From the NCBI GenBank assembly GCA_963932145.1, contig OZ010586.1, forward strand, positions 50,887,389-50,951,388: DNA of 64,000 bases. The letters run 5' to 3'. Positions within the stretch are counted from its first letter, which is position 1. Each line of letters begins with the position of its first letter. This document shows positions 1-13,185 of this stretch, piece after piece. This DNA is from Acanthosepion lycidas (taxonomy: Eukaryota > Mollusca > Cephalopoda > Sepiida > Sepiidae). The notes below the pieces were generated by a model that worked only from the letters and a program-made list of their open reading frames with translations, did not search any database and was not told where the DNA came from. The translations under genes were made by a program, and so were the position numbers.

Positions 1-303
1 AGGTCAAAAAGTGAAAGGAATTAATCAGAGAGTAGGCAAAAATAAAAAGGTGCCAGTCATTTTTGCTCCAACAAAAAATGTCACTGTTAAACCAGTTTTA
101 GAATTGGAAGGTCAGAATTTAAATTGGACCAATAGAAGATAAGAACATCGAAAGGTAAATTTATTCTAGAAAATATTTAAAAATTCCACAGCAAACTAAC
201 TTGTTTGATCATTCAAGATTTACTTTCTTCATTTACATTACTGAAACATGAACTAAATAAATGTTGGTAACAATGTAGATATTACAATGTTTGTAATTAT
301 TTT
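1..303 (+). repeat. Left outer arm of a nested inverted repeat
   Basis: This segment is the reverse complement of 3663-3965. By eye I find one mismatch (G at about 250 in catgaacta against A in the partner), so the arms are more than 99% identical. The arm touches the first base of the window and may continue to the left. Similarity fades around 300-345, where a weaker match (attgtacaa..cttga) persists. No coding potential is visible. The arm could be a long terminal inverted repeat of a foldback-type DNA transposon or half of a recent inverted duplication. Confidence 0.9.
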
Positions 304-2149
304 TCAAATTAAAATAAACAGAAGAAATTGTACAATCCTCTTGATTAGAAACTAAAAAAATTTTTTTTTTCTTTCTGTAGCAAAATTATTTCTCTTTTTC
401 TTCTTAACTGACTTGTAACCATCTGCCAACCAAAATAATCACATTCATGAAAATCAAGAGAATTGTTCTGTTTTTTTCATTCTTTGGCGTGAAAGAAAAT
501 TCTCCTGTTTAGATGTTATAATCAAGACCTTTTGATTTATTCAAACCATTAACCTGATCTTAACATATTATGACCTCATTCTTAGGGCATTGCAATGTGT
601 TTTCCTTAGCTCTTTCATGAATGATTTGAAAGTCGTTGTTTTTTTTGTTTTTTTTCTAAGAACCTTAGAAGTTAAATGTATCACTATTATTTATTTATTT
701 ATATATTTATATGGAATTTAATAGGTAGGTAGTAGAAAAGCAAGTTTCCCTGTAACATCAGAATTCATTGAATGAATTCTAATCACAAAACTATATCTAA
801 AAATCATTTGTCTGAACTTGCTAAATTTGAATCAAATTTTGGTAAATATATTTTCAAGTTTACTGATACCAAAATAGATAGAATACAAGTGAAATTTAGT
901 TTTTCACTAGTGACTATTAAATTATGCTTATTTGAAGTGAAGACAATCAAATAGACTGGATCATCTGATTGTATCAGGATTATTTCATAGATATATTGAT
1001 ATCATAAGTAAAGGACCAAATCAAAAATTGATAAACTATTATTCATTTGTTTATTTATTTTTTTAGCATAGTTTAAAACAGGACTTAAAGTGGTTATGAT
1101 AAAAGATTCAACTCTATTTTAGTTCTTATTGGAAAGAGTTGATTCACTGAAACTTAGTGTAATACCTTTTACCAAACTATTTCACAATGGCAAATGATGG
1201 GTAAGCTTTTATACTTCTTTAGATTTGTGTAATTCCTTTCATTAATGTTCTGAACTGGGAACTTTGCTTTTGGCTGAAAAGCTAACCTTTCTGTTAGTTC
1301 TTTATCTTTAAAGGTCAGTGACATTTGGTGTCAAAAGTAAATTACTTAAATGGACTAGGTAAATACTTATCAATCCTTACTTGTTAAATTTATAAAAAAA
1401 TCTATCTCGTATTTAGAATTTAATCTTATAGACTTTTGCTGTCTCTTTGGAATCTATAATATCAATCTATTGCTTTATATTAATTTGATACTTCAGCCAT
1501 TTGGGATATAAAAACATGAAAAATATTTCTACGTATTGATTTTCTCTAAATCATCAGTCTTTCGCAAAGATAGTTTCCAGGTTTGGGGTATAACTGGTAT
1601 TTTAAAAATATAAATTTATCAGTGAAGTTTTTAATATTGCAGTCTTTAGGTAATACTGAATATTTCATTTTCTTTTTTGTCATTCTTGACTGATTTTGTG
1701 TTTTATTTATTTTCTTTTTGCTGTTTCTACTGCATCATATGAAACCAGCACCGTCAACAAAACCATTGAAACCAATCTTTATACCAGCCATAATCATTTC
1801 AAAGGGAATCAAAAAAGACACTAATAATATAGGTCATACTTATTTCTGGTTCATAAGAATTTCTTTACCATCCTGACTTGATATTTATATTTGGGTTTTA
1901 ACATTTTGTGAATTCAAGGCTTGAATACATTAGTTGTGAAAGACTTTGCATTTACTCAGTTATTAGAGGCACAATAGTAACTTCTGTAAAAATTCAAATT
2001 AGATTCAAGGAATCTCAGGAGATAATTTTGTTGGATTATATAGAAGTGGATACACACATAAAACAGTTTATTTTCTTAGGCGTCTATAAAGTTATTTTAA
2101 AGTTTTTCTTGTTTTGTTGCTTTTGCTTGTATTGGTTTGAATGATTCTG

Positions 2150-2820
2150 ATATTGACTACTGTTGCTGCTACTGGCTTGATCTTACCAACTACATGGTGA
2201 TGAACTGAGACCAGTGAGTTGTAATGAAGAATCTATTTTTCCAAGACTGTAGGTGAAATTGTCTAGTGTATCTCTGTCGTAGCTATTAGTGACCACCTGA
2301 GCAGAAGAGGAATAATCATTATCCCAACAATTCTCAAAATGGAATTGGTGGCCTTTGTATTACATGTCCATTATTATTGTTATATCAGAGGAGCAGGAGG
2401 ACGATGGGAAGGAATTGTATGAGTGCAAAGTATGACAAATCTACTCCAGTGTAGAAGAATGCCATAGTTAACTTTCATGCAGACCAGAGAAGATCTGGTA
2501 AAAATGCTGCATCTGTTTTGCCAAATTTTGAACTTCTTATTAAGAAGTGATGCAAAAATATGCAGATAATCACTTTCACAATATCCTTATGTCTTACTAG
2601 ATTATTTAGATGATTCTAATAATAATAATAATAATTGACATGTAATAGAAAGGCCTGTTCTACTTTGAGGATTTTGGGGATGATGATCATTTCTCTTCTT
2701 CTCAGGTGGGCACTAATAGCTATGACATACACCAGACAATTTCTCCTAGTCTTCATGACAACTCACTGGTCGCAGCTCATCACCAATTGTTTATGAAGAT
2801 CAAGCCATCAGTAGTCATTA
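2150..2820. repeat. Inner, diverged inverted repeat inside the foldback element
   Basis: Bases 2150-2375 match the reverse complement of about 2628-2820 with many substitutions and small gaps. Shared blocks include gactac..tggcttgatc, gaccagtgagttgt.atgaaga, gaaattgtct.gtgtat, agctattagtg.ccacctgag and gcctttgtattacatgtcc. The pairing axis is near 2490, not at 1983 where the outer arms pair, so this palindrome is off-centre and much older. The 2376-2627 spacer has no recognisable gene. Confidence 0.75.
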
Positions 2821-2934
2821 CCAGAATTTAAATAGCAATAGAACTGATTCTAGCTCAAGTAACTATGATTTAAAAAAAAAAAAAGAAAGATCAGTCTGAA
2901 TATAGTACTGATAATGCTTATTTGTGCGGGCATA

Positions 2935-3230
2935 AAAGTAGTTATTTATGCAGAAAGTGAAATTGGTAAACAGTGTTCAAATTCAAGCCGAACCTGTTGC
3001 ATTCACTTTTACACAATTACCCTTGAAAAAGGCATAAATCCATATTTTCTCTTCTCAGCTTTGAGTAAAATAGCAGAGTAGACTGTTCTCTCATGGATAA
3101 GAACTAGTCTAAGAAAGAACTCTGAATTCAATACCATGCAGAAAGCCACTGTCTTTACAAAGGTGGCATGATAATTCACAGATAATAAAAAAAATAGAAT
3201 CTGGAGAACCAGGTTCACCTACACCCTGTA
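2935..3230 (-). repeat. SINE-like dispersed repeat, family G, copy 1
   Basis: Read on the minus strand this shares the order of motifs seen in the other G copies: a tatcatctgtgaatt block, an attcagagttctttctt block, then ctgctattt, atggattcatgcctttt.caagg, gtgaatgcaaca and gaatttgaac. It lies inside the foldback element, between the inner and outer right arms. Seven copies (here and at 6690, 10475, 12610, 38945, 50305 and 55190) define the family at about 300 bases. No protein is encoded. Confidence 0.7.
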
Positions 3231-3662
3231 GGGAGACGGTATTTTTTTTATATTCTAATCTTTATTTTATTATTCTAATCTTTATAATATAAAGATTAGA
3301 TTAATAATTTACCCTATCAGAAAAGTATTCATATAAAAAGTTCTTTAAGCAACTTCATTAATAAGTACTATCTGATGATTGCTTTTACACTTAAATTTTT
3401 AATATTATTTTCATCTTATTAATATTCATTTATTATTCTTCTGTTATTCTTTCTTAAGAACTATTTACTGGCAATGTAGAAATACCTAGACTTTCTGGTG
3501 AGATACATGAATAGTTTCTAATTTGTAACTGCCTTTTGTTTTTCTTCACCTTCTTTAGGTTTTTATGCTAAATTAATAATGTATTTATTTCAGATGCATT
3601 ATACCTAGAAGTAATATTATGTTTTTAGCTTCCACTCTTTACCAGAATCTCAAGTGGTTTGT

Positions 3663-3965
3663 ACAATTATTACAAACATTGTAATATCTACATTGTTACC
3701 AACATTTATTTAGTTTATGTTTCAGTAATGTAAATGAAGAAAGTAAATCTTGAATGATCAAACAAGTTAGTTTGCTGTGGAATTTTTAAATATTTTCTAG
3801 AATAAATTTACCTTTCGATGTTCTTATCTTCTATTGGTCCAATTTAAATTCTGACCTTCCAATTCTAAAACTGGTTTAACAGTGACATTTTTTGTTGGAG
3901 CAAAAATGACTGGCACCTTTTTATTTTTGCCTACTCTCTGATTAATTCCTTTCACTTTTTGACCT
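3663..3965 (-). repeat. Right outer arm of the nested inverted repeat
   Basis: This is the partner of 1-303. The match runs from the window edge (pairing 1 with 3965) to about 3663. Because the left arm is cut by the window edge, 3965 is only a minimum end. No target-site duplication can be assessed. Confidence 0.9.
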
Positions 3966-6689
3966 ATAATTGTTCTTGCATTGATTATTGTCAGCCTGTG
4001 TCATTTAGCAATTGATAAAATAGCCATTAAGTAGAATTTTCTCTAGAAATGTCACAACAAAAGATTTCATTTCTATTCATTTATTCATCATTTCTATTGC
4101 CATTTCCTTTACCTTATCACAATATCTTAAATTAATCCTTTCCAAATGCTTTATAAATTCAGTATCTATACCCACCATTTTCTATGGTGCAAGTGATCAG
4201 CATTTTTGCACTAAATTGTTTGAGAAGCCAATTTCATTAGAAACTAAAACAAAATGAATTCTAATAATTTAGCTTTTATTTTTAGTCTCATATCAATGTA
4301 ATCAGTTATTTGCTTAATGAATATTTCAGTATTCTTGTGGTGACAATAATTCCTATGATCTTCAAATCTAATGATTTTCATTCTTAGATCATTATCTAAT
4401 GTTACCTCTAATTGGAAAATGAATTATTGCTTAATTCTTGCTATTTTCTTTTTAATTATAGTTATGTAATCTCTATTTAATGTAATCATCATACTTCACT
4501 AAATCTAATTGAATTTATACATATTTTTGGCAGTTTGAATATGCTCATGGAAATCTTTGCATTTGACTAATTGTTTCTACCAAAATGTAATGATTTATTG
4601 AAGATCTCATGTCATACTAACTCAATTCATTGTCCAATAAAAAAGAGCTTTAACAAAAGAATAAAAATCCAAAACTGAATATTTATTCAAATAATTTAAA
4701 ATTAACTTACATAAAATTTCAAGCATTACTCTTTTTTTCACTTACACTGACCTTTGTCTTTAAAGATACTCAAGCATTTAGCTCTAAATATGAAGAAACA
4801 AAGAAACATTTGTTTCATTATATGAGGATCTTTTCATACAATATTCTGTTAAAATCTTTTCGCAGTTAAACTTATCAAACAGTAACTGCTTCACAACTTT
4901 ATAGATAAAAGGACGTATGAAACTTAATGAAAGGTAGGAAATTATAGATTTGATTTTCAATACTGATGTTTAATATACAGTGTAATCAATAGACACAGAT
5001 ACATATATATAATTTTATCTAATCTCTTTAGTTTGAGAGTTGAATCTGAATAAACAAGAAAACACTTGCACTATTAAATAAAATCTGAAGATTAAACTCA
5101 GACAATCATAAATGCTTACATAAATATTGCTCATAAAGAAAAAAGGAAATGGTTGGAAAAATGTCACCAGTAGGAGGCTTTTGGTGGAAGGAACCATCTT
5201 GTAAGCTGATATTGGCAAATATGCTAAGAGCGCTGACAAAATGTCTATAAATAGATTATTGATGTCTGATGTAGAGTTGTGGATTGAGAACAGAGCAGTG
5301 TGAAGAACATCAGCTTACATGTGTATTGATTGGGGAGAGAGTGGTCTGCTACAGGGAGCTAGCAGTGATTCTAGCTCAGAGTGGGGACAGAGATAAAGAA
5401 GGAGACCCACTCAGGTAACATATGATGCATACAACAGCTAAATGTAAACATAGAAATATGATGTAAATATTTACATAGAGTATTGAGGATTTATTTTGGG
5501 GGAGTTATCTTGAAGGACTTTACAAATCAATCTATTTACATAGGCAAATAATAAAAAAAAATGAAAAATATTCATGAAACCTAATTAATGGGGAATATAA
5601 CCACACAAGCCAAATATTAAGATGTGTATGTGTGTTAGGTATTTACTTATTTCAGGAAAAATATAATTTTCATAAGTTTAGCCTGCAGTGCTTACTTATG
5701 TAGGTGTGTGTGTGCGTGTATATGGAAAAATAATTTTCTTATATACAGTGAACAGAATTTCAGATAAATCAAATCAAGGAGCATGTTTTATATTGAGCAT
5801 AAAAAGATTAATTTCATGTGATATATACAACTGTTTGAATAATGATTAGATGTTGAGAATTTAGAGGGCCTAAGTTATGCAATAAGTATTATTCTTTTCT
5901 TTAGAGTTAAAGAAAGCAAATGATATCATGAAAAGCAATGAATATAACCCCTGTAATGATGAGTCATGTCTGAAAGGGATTCAAATGAAATAGAAGGATA
6001 TATAAACCGAAATAAAGAATAAGTTCCACTTTTATTCAACTAAACATTTCTAAATGCAAATACTGAATTATGAAAGAATAATAATTTCTATTACCAATTA
6101 GATTTCTCCACAACCAGGTTTTTAATTTAATACTGTTTAAAATGTTTATTACTTTAAACATTATATTTAGTGGACATGTTTAAGCAGAAATCCCAGGTTT
6201 TTTTGTTTTTTTTTAAAAAAAACAGTGTATATTTATATCTACCAGCCTGTGCATCTGAGAGTCTTAAAGAAAATTTAGCTAAGTTCCTTCTAGGGAGAAC
6301 CACTGTTAAGCCCAGAATATTTTATACTACTCAGTCACGGAAAGCTCTCACAGTAAAGCAAAGTTCAATTACTCTGTTTAAGAACTCCAAAACTTTCTTT
6401 AAGGTATTCAAATGCACAAGCTGGTAGACATCAATTTACACTATTTAAAAAACAGGAATGTCAAATATGTATCCATTAAATATGTTTAAAGATAATGAGA
6501 AATAATGTTGGATTATAAATTAATTCCTTTGAAATTGTATAAAATGTATAACTTATTAAGTGCAAAAACATGAAAATATCAGGTATGGGGATCGAATGCA
6601 CAAACAAATAAGTAGAAATATCAACAATGCATCTAAAAAAAAAAAAAAAAGTTACCTGTGTATATTACTTTCAGAAATATAGAATATAG
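3966..6689. other. AT-rich sequence, no gene seen
   Basis: I see no exon, RNA gene or recognised repeat here. A less AT-rich patch at about 5150-5420 (gtggggacagagataaagaagg and surroundings) stands out in composition but is open in no long frame and matches nothing I know. Confidence 0.5.
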
Positions 6690-7025
6690 TAGTTTTTTAA
6701 TACCATGTCCCTTCAGGATTTAGACATTCACAGCTCTCTGTAGTTGTTTTTTTTTTCTTTATCATCTGTAAATTGGCATGACTTTCTAGGAAAGATAGTG
6801 TAATAGTTTTCTATTGTTTTTCTATGGTTTTCAATTTAGACTTGTCCTTCTAAATTGGCTGCCAATTAAGGCTGAAGAGCCCAGTCTCCTCCAACTATTT
6901 AGCCCATAGTTGAGAGGGGAAATAAATAAATTTATGCCATTCCCAAGAGCATTTATGTGAAGTGAACACAACAGAATAGACTGGAATCTGATATCAGCTC
7001 ATTGATTCCACTTCTGACAATAATC
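6690..7025 (+). repeat. SINE-like dispersed repeat, family G, copy 2
   Basis: This is one of the two fullest forward copies. It shares catgtccctt, tatcatctgtaaattg.catga, ctgaagagcccagtct, gccattcccaagagcatttatgtgaagtgaac and ctgatatcagctc with the copies at 50305 and 12610. The tail region (ggaatctgatatcagctc) has the shape of a tRNA-like GAAnnTGAACTCAG box in the better preserved copies. The 7026-8209 stretch that follows shows no gene. Confidence 0.7.
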
Positions 7026-8209
7026 TTGCATGTCTTTGATCATTATATTTCTTAAGATCATAAATAAGGATGACTTACAGACATATTAACATAAAAACAA
7101 TTTGATAAGTACAAATGCGTTCTTTACTATAAAATAATAGGGTGCCCATGAAGTAGTAATAATTATGAATAGGAAGCTAAGCTAAACAATAACTGAAATT
7201 GAGATTAACTTTAAAAACAAGAAAAAAACAGAATAAACTCATTTTTTTTTTTAATACAAAATCTGATAAAGAAACAAACAAAAAGACATTGTAAGTAATA
7301 ATATACACACAAAATGTGGTGGAATCTGAATAAAAGCAGTGACCTAAGCACAAAGTATATAAACTCTAACAGATTATATAATGGTAACTAAAATTTAGGA
7401 ATCAGTTCTCAAAAGGGTCAGTGTTGAGAAGAAAGCAAATACACATAATATCAGTTTACAGGCAATATTATAAGAACATTAAAAAGCATTGAAATACAAG
7501 TAGAAATGGTGATAATGATTTGAAAGTTTTTTTACACAGTACATCACGGTGGAAATGCTGGTAAAAAACCAAGAGTGTGCTTTGTTTACTTTATTTATCA
7601 GAATGACTTGTGCAGCAGGTAAACAACATTTTGACAAATAAGTATCTCATCAAAGAACTCATTACTGCATTCTGAGATACTGATGTGATGAAAGTTTTAA
7701 GTTTGTAAGTAACAGTGTTAAAAAGTAGTTAATGTTTAAAAAGAAAAACTCACTAACATTATTGAATCTGGCAATGTTGGGGTCTCTAAATAACCTTTTA
7801 AGCATGAAAAATAAAATAGGTGATCTTTCATGAAGAAACAGATGACGAAGAAAAAGAAGGATATGTATAACTAACATAGGCAAAGAATTATATGAAAGGT
7901 CAATAAAATAATTAGAAAAATATAAAAAGTATAATACATTCAAATTAAATCAGCACAAAGTATCAAGATAGATTTATTGCATTAAAAACATCTACTAAAT
8001 TTCAACATTAATAAAGGCAAAGATAAGGTAAAGATAAGGTGCCCTTTTAAATTTTTTCTTAAACCTTTTCTTTTTAACAAGAGTAAATTACTTTTTGTCT
8101 GAAAAGTAGAAGTAGAAACATGTCAGAAAATTACATGAGTTTGAAAGAGCTAACGTGGAGTTAAAATCAGGAAGTTGACAGTAGTTAAGAGTAGCTTTGG
8201 ATAAGAGTA

Positions 8210-8725
8210 CTTCTAAACCTGATCTGGTGCTCCAGCTATATATTTTGAGATTCTTGACAAAATCCAAAGAAGGATCTTTAATGTTATTGCTCCTAAACTG
8301 GCATCCTACTTTATCACCACCATGACATGGCTTCTCTTCATAGTTTCTATATTTTCATGGCAGTTGTTCTAATGAGCTCTCCTCTTTGATAGTGCAACTA
8401 CATGAATTTAAGTGTATTACTAGATTAGCTACTAGGTTTCACCATCTTACTGTTGAACTAGCTAAATGTAATCATAAGTTCTATTTTAATAGTTTCTTTT
8501 CTCACAGTTCTCACTCCTGGAACACTCTCCCAATTCTTTGCTTCCCTGACATCTACAATCTTCACAAATTTAAATGCAATGTCAATTACTATCTTCTGTC
8601 TTTCTGAATCTTCTTCTTTTATTGTCCTTTTTCCTCACTAAAGTTTTCTCATTCTCTTTCACTCCCAGTAACCCTTGTATCTTAGTGGCATTAATGCCTT
8701 GCTTGGCAGATGAAATGATTTTTTA
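8210..8725 (+). pseudogene. 3' end of a CR1/Jockey-like LINE (family B), copy 1
   Basis: The forward frames carry, across several frameshifts and stops, the C-terminal part of a non-LTR reverse transcriptase ORF: an ILDKIQRR-like start near 8240, then a LHEFKCITRLATR segment, and the closing WNTLP..CFPDIYNLHKFKCNVN motif at about 8517-8587. A short A/T-rich 3' tail follows, containing cactcccagtaacccttgtatcttagtggcattaatgccttgcttgg, which recurs in the copies ending near 25570 and 42850. The element is 5'-truncated and dead. The clade is inferred from the C-terminal motif order and is not certain. Confidence 0.75.
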
Positions 8726-10474
8726 AAAAATGGTAAAATAAGAATTAAATAATAAAGTCTGCTATAGTACATTACAACAACAACAACTGTTTTTACTGGT
8801 AGGATACAACAAAGTAAATTGTGCATTTTGAGACACAAAGTGTGGCATATCATTATTTGTAAAATATTCAGAAATTAGCTTCCATATTGTGTCAGAACTA
8901 CTAAAAGAAACAATTTTCAATAGAAAAGTAAGAAAAAAACAAATATATAATACACTCTTATAAATGAACTGGTTTAAGAAAAAAAGAAACATGGTTTAAA
9001 TCAACTTTAATATATTCATTTCTAACTTAAAATTCTTCATTCATTCCAGAAGTTTTATTAACCATTGCCCTTTACAGAATAACCAAAAAATTAGTTTGAT
9101 AGTGAACTGCATTTGATTGAAGCCATTCAAGTCTTAAGTAAATAAATTTCTACACCTCCACTCACCAATTTCCAAAAAAAATAAGCAACTCAGAACTCAT
9201 TTGTAAAGATGACAGTGTCCTAAAATTTCAAAATTCTGTTCCCAATCTTAATTGCCCAATGTTTCCTTTGTTTAACTTTGACTGTTTGCTTTCTTCTGGC
9301 TATTTTGTTTTTACTGAAGATATTATACTGCTATTCTTAGATTGATTTCAACACCCACAGGTACCACTTTACAGTACAGCATTTTTAATTTCTTATCCCA
9401 TCATACAAAGACACTTTTCTGATAACCAAGGTCAATTTAACAAGACAATACTTTTCTTTCATTAGTAAATTGTATTGATTACAAGATTAATAGTTGCAAG
9501 AGGGATTCTTTATGTTTATGCTATTTGACACTAGTTCATTTCACTTGGTGACTGACCTTTTGAAATCTCAATGCTTCTGGAGTACAACTTATTTTAAAGT
9601 GATTGTACAGTTATTTCTTGTCTTTTATTATAAACTAATAGCATACTGTTTAACTTTTATGCTATAATGTTAATACATTTCAATTGATCCATCTTTTAAA
9701 AAATCTGGGTTAATCTAGTACCTAATTTTAAAAAAAATTGTTTAAATTCTACTGAAAATAAGGTTAATTAAAAAAATAAGCAGTTTATTATAAGTCTTAC
9801 ATGAAGCATTGTCATTATTTTTATTTTCACTACTATTGCTACTAATAATAGAAATTCCTATGTAAATGCGTTTTTTATGTAGAGTAAGTATTTTTTTTTT
9901 CTGAATAGGCTGTACAAAGTTATTTAATAAACATTCAATGAATGGTAAACTTGCTTTTTACAAAGTATTGCTCTTATTTTCCAGCTTTTGAGAAACTGCA
10001 CTTGCCAAATGTTCAAGTTCCTAACTTCTGCAAAAATAAATGAAAATATATTTAAGATTTATAGGATTAAGTTTCTCAGAAATCTCTTACACATGAAGAA
10101 TATATACTTTAAATGGGTTTTTATATACTGGTGCAAAAAACAAAGATGAAAAACAAAACCAACATTAACCTTTATATAAAAATGCTACAAAATATGTGAC
10201 ATGAAACTGCTTTCCTTGAAATATAAATCATTAGATGGCTTCAAGCCTTGTTGGATAATAATAAAATAAAAAGCATTATGTATTATGAGTGAAGATAAAT
10301 ATATAAGCAAGAAATAACTTAAGAAATACTTAAACCAAAAAGAAATTAATAAAGACAGTTATATCTAAGCTATTATCAAAGATCATGATGTTACATAGCA
10401 TTAACACAAGTTACAATGTGACATATCTAAAAAAAGGCTTCTAACAATTAGGATATAACACATGCATTTGGGTG
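8726..10474. other. AT-rich sequence, no gene seen
   Basis: There is only low-complexity DNA here, with short homopolymer runs and a (CAA)n patch at about 8775. I recognise no coding or RNA feature. Confidence 0.5.
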
Positions 10475-10705
10475 TGCACATAGCTTAGTGCTTACCAGCA
10501 TAGAAAGTACAATCAACATGCCAAATGCAAATTCTAGCAGAGGCTTTTTAAGTTTACTTTTGTACAAATATCCTTGGAAAAGGTATGAATCTATCTTTTT
10601 TTCACCAAACTATGGGTTAATAAATAGTAGGGTAGAGTAGCCTTTTTAGCTTTGGTTGGCAACGAGTGTAGGAAAAAACAACTCTGAATTCAAAATCCCT
10701 TAGGT
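10475..10705 (-). repeat. SINE-like dispersed repeat, family G, copy 3 (partial)
   Basis: The minus strand carries the 3' two-thirds of family G: attcagagttgttttttcc, then a ctactattta block, then a gattcatacctttt.caagg block. The 5' third is missing or beyond recognition. Confidence 0.6.
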
Positions 10706-11404
10706 ATGAAGCTAGCAAATCCACTCCATAAAAATCTACTTTTAATAGAACCCACAAAAGCAACACCTAATGTGGTGAGGCTGTGGCTCTGTACTCCATG
10801 GGTGAGACTAAGGGGTCAACATACATGCATTTATACATTTGCCAATTGTGCTCAGCATCTTAATTGACATAAAATCATTCACACACCAATTCTGATAACC
10901 AAGTTTTACAGCTTAAAATATTATTATTATACTTCATCTATTAATTTTTTTCTTGTCTTTAATATTACTACCAGCTGTCAAATTCCCTGCAAAAATTGTG
11001 ACAGCTAAATCATGCTTAAATTTTGTTTGTTTCTTTTTATTAATCAATTAATAAATATTTAAGCATTAATAAATTATAAGGAAAATATAATATTAAATTT
11101 TAAAAATAGCTTTTACTATGTCAATGATTTTTATAAGGTTATTATATGAGAAATAGACTTTAAGAAAAGCAAAAATATAAAAACTTTTATTTCTAGTCAA
11201 TAAGGCTTATCATATGAATTAGGATTACTGTATTTATCAGCCTATATGTTGCACCCTACTAAAATAATTATCAAATCCAAATATTGATTATATTGCACTT
11301 AAAGTGTTGGTATTATGGCTAGGGTGTTAACACTGAAGACTTCAACCATACGGCTTGTGAGTCAGTATAAGCTGCAATTACTAATAGTACAAAAATTACA
11401 CTTG

Positions 11405-11449
<45 letters not shown>
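11405..11449. repeat. (TA)n microsatellite
   Basis: This is an uninterrupted AT dinucleotide tract of about 44 bases. It creates artificial Ile/Tyr open frames on both strands. Confidence 0.95.
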
Positions 11450-11451
<2 letters not shown>

Positions 11452-12151
11452 TATGGTAGGTAATTAAGATGACATAATGGGGAAAAATCCTGTGAAACAT
11501 TTTATCCTTCAATAAGACTGCTTCAAATAATACACTTTTAATTAGAAGAGAAAGTAATTTATTAAGGTGAAAATGTATAGAAAGTGGACTAATTTCTGAA
11601 TCTTTCATGGCAAATTTATGTTCAGTTTTATCCAGCATGTTTATCTTTTCTAACAAACTATTGCTATTACAATGATGGATATTTAAAAAACACAGTAATA
11701 AAAAAAAATAAAATAAAATAAAATAAAGTAGTAGGAAGCTGAATGAGGTTGGTTAGGATGTCCATCCAGACACAAGTGATGCCATAAATTTAGAATTTAA
11801 GTTTAAGCAACCCTTTATTTTCAGCATTTCTCTTGATTTATATTTATAACCATTTATTAATATTTACTTTCCTCCCACTACATATATATGATCCCATTGC
11901 TAAAAACATTATTTAGTTTGAAGGAATCCTTTTGATGAAATACATCACAGAATTCTTTGATTTAATCATTTCAATATATATGCCTGATAAATACTGAAAT
12001 TTATATTCATTGCAGATATATTTAGCCATTCTCTAATCAGACACTATCCAAACACTTTACTATGCCAAAAACAATTTCTTGTAAAATTGCTAATATACTA
12101 CAAAGTATGTACAAGATTAACATAATTATCTCTTTTGTTATAAATGCTCTG

Positions 12152-12186
<35 letters not shown>
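12152..12186. repeat. (TG)n(TA)n microsatellite
   Basis: A TG run passes directly into a TA run. The 12330-12600 stretch beyond it is less AT-rich but unrecognised. Confidence 0.9.
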
Positions 12187-12609
12187 ATGAATGTAAGCTG
12201 TGTATCACATACACCTAGTATAAATTTAGGTTAGGGGAACTCTCCCACCAAAAACAAAAAAGAAAAAAATAAGAGAAGCTGAGATATGGACATCTGTTCA
12301 GATTTGGAGAAATGTCTTGGATTAAGAATTCTTCAGTATTTTCCTGCAAGTGTGCATATGGATATCTTCCTATCCATCCCAAGGATGCTGGTTCCTTTCA
12401 AGCGATGAGGTATGTACATATTTTTAGGTGAGTAAGAGTTTGCAAAGGGCCAGACCCACCTAGTGATATCCCCTCCTGGATCCAGTAACAAGATGAGAAT
12501 TGAAAACAGCCATTGGAGGATAAGTTTCAGTAAATGACCAAACCAAAATACAATAAAATGGAATGCCTTTATCATGCTTCAGGCCATGTGTGTGCTCAAC
12601 CAGTTTATA

Positions 12610-12795
12610 TTCAGAGTTTTTCTTCTCCTCGATTAACTACAACCCATGGTTAGAGACTCCAATCTTCTCTGCTATTTAACTAATAGCTGGAGTGGAAAGA
12701 AATGGATTCATGCCTTTCTCCAAGGGCACCAGTGTGAAGGGAATGTAACTGACTCAGTTGGAATTTGAAATCAGCTTGCCAATTCTACTTTCCAT
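12610..12795 (+). repeat. SINE-like dispersed repeat, family G, copy 4 (3' part)
   Basis: It contains cagagtttttcttctcctcg, ctgctatttaac, atggattcatgcctttctccaagg, gtgtgaagggaatg and ttggaatttgaaatcagcttgcc in the family order. A (GAT)n tract follows at 12801. Confidence 0.7.
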
Positions 12796-12800
12796 ATATA

Positions 12801-12836
12801 TGATGAGGATGATGATGATGATGATGATGATGATGC
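12801..12836. repeat. (GAT)n microsatellite
   Basis: About eleven near-perfect GAT units abut the 3' end of the family G copy and could be that copy's expanded tail. Confidence 0.9.
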
Positions 12837-13162
12837 CCACTCGTCATACAAGGATGGCCACCAAAAGGTTTTACCCATGATTTTTTTATAACTGTGACTG
12901 TGTTTTGAGCTTTTCCACCCAGCTATTGAGTGCTTTCCACACACACAAATTTCATATTCTAGTCTTGGAAAAAGTTAAAGATAACTATATATAACATTGC
13001 CTTGAAGCTAATGCTAAAAAGTGAATTTGCCAACTTTTCATTCACTGTAATTTATTGAAATTAGATTTAGTGAGAAAATAAGACAATATCAATGCACATT
13101 TTAAAAGCAGAACATTGTCTATTGTTATATAGACTACAAAATTTAACTCTAATGTTTAACAT

Positions 13163-13185
13163 GCACACACACACACACACACACA
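13163..13185. repeat. (CA)n microsatellite
   Basis: A short CA tract lies in otherwise featureless AT-rich DNA; I see no gene from 12837 to 14208. Confidence 0.9.

Noticed and set aside
3258-3305. Short hairpin and direct repeat of attctaatcttta
   Set aside because: Too short and too A/T-rich to separate from chance or simple slippage.
6170-6427. 85-codon open frame, with a possible acceptor at about 6208 and donor AAG|GTATTC at about 6403
   Set aside because: Several chance frames of this length are expected in 64 kb of six-frame AT-rich DNA; no motif is recognisable and the splice signals are weak.
12333-12575. 80-codon minus frame in a less AT-rich patch
   Set aside because: Looks protein-like in composition but I recognise no family, and no convincing splice sites flank it.
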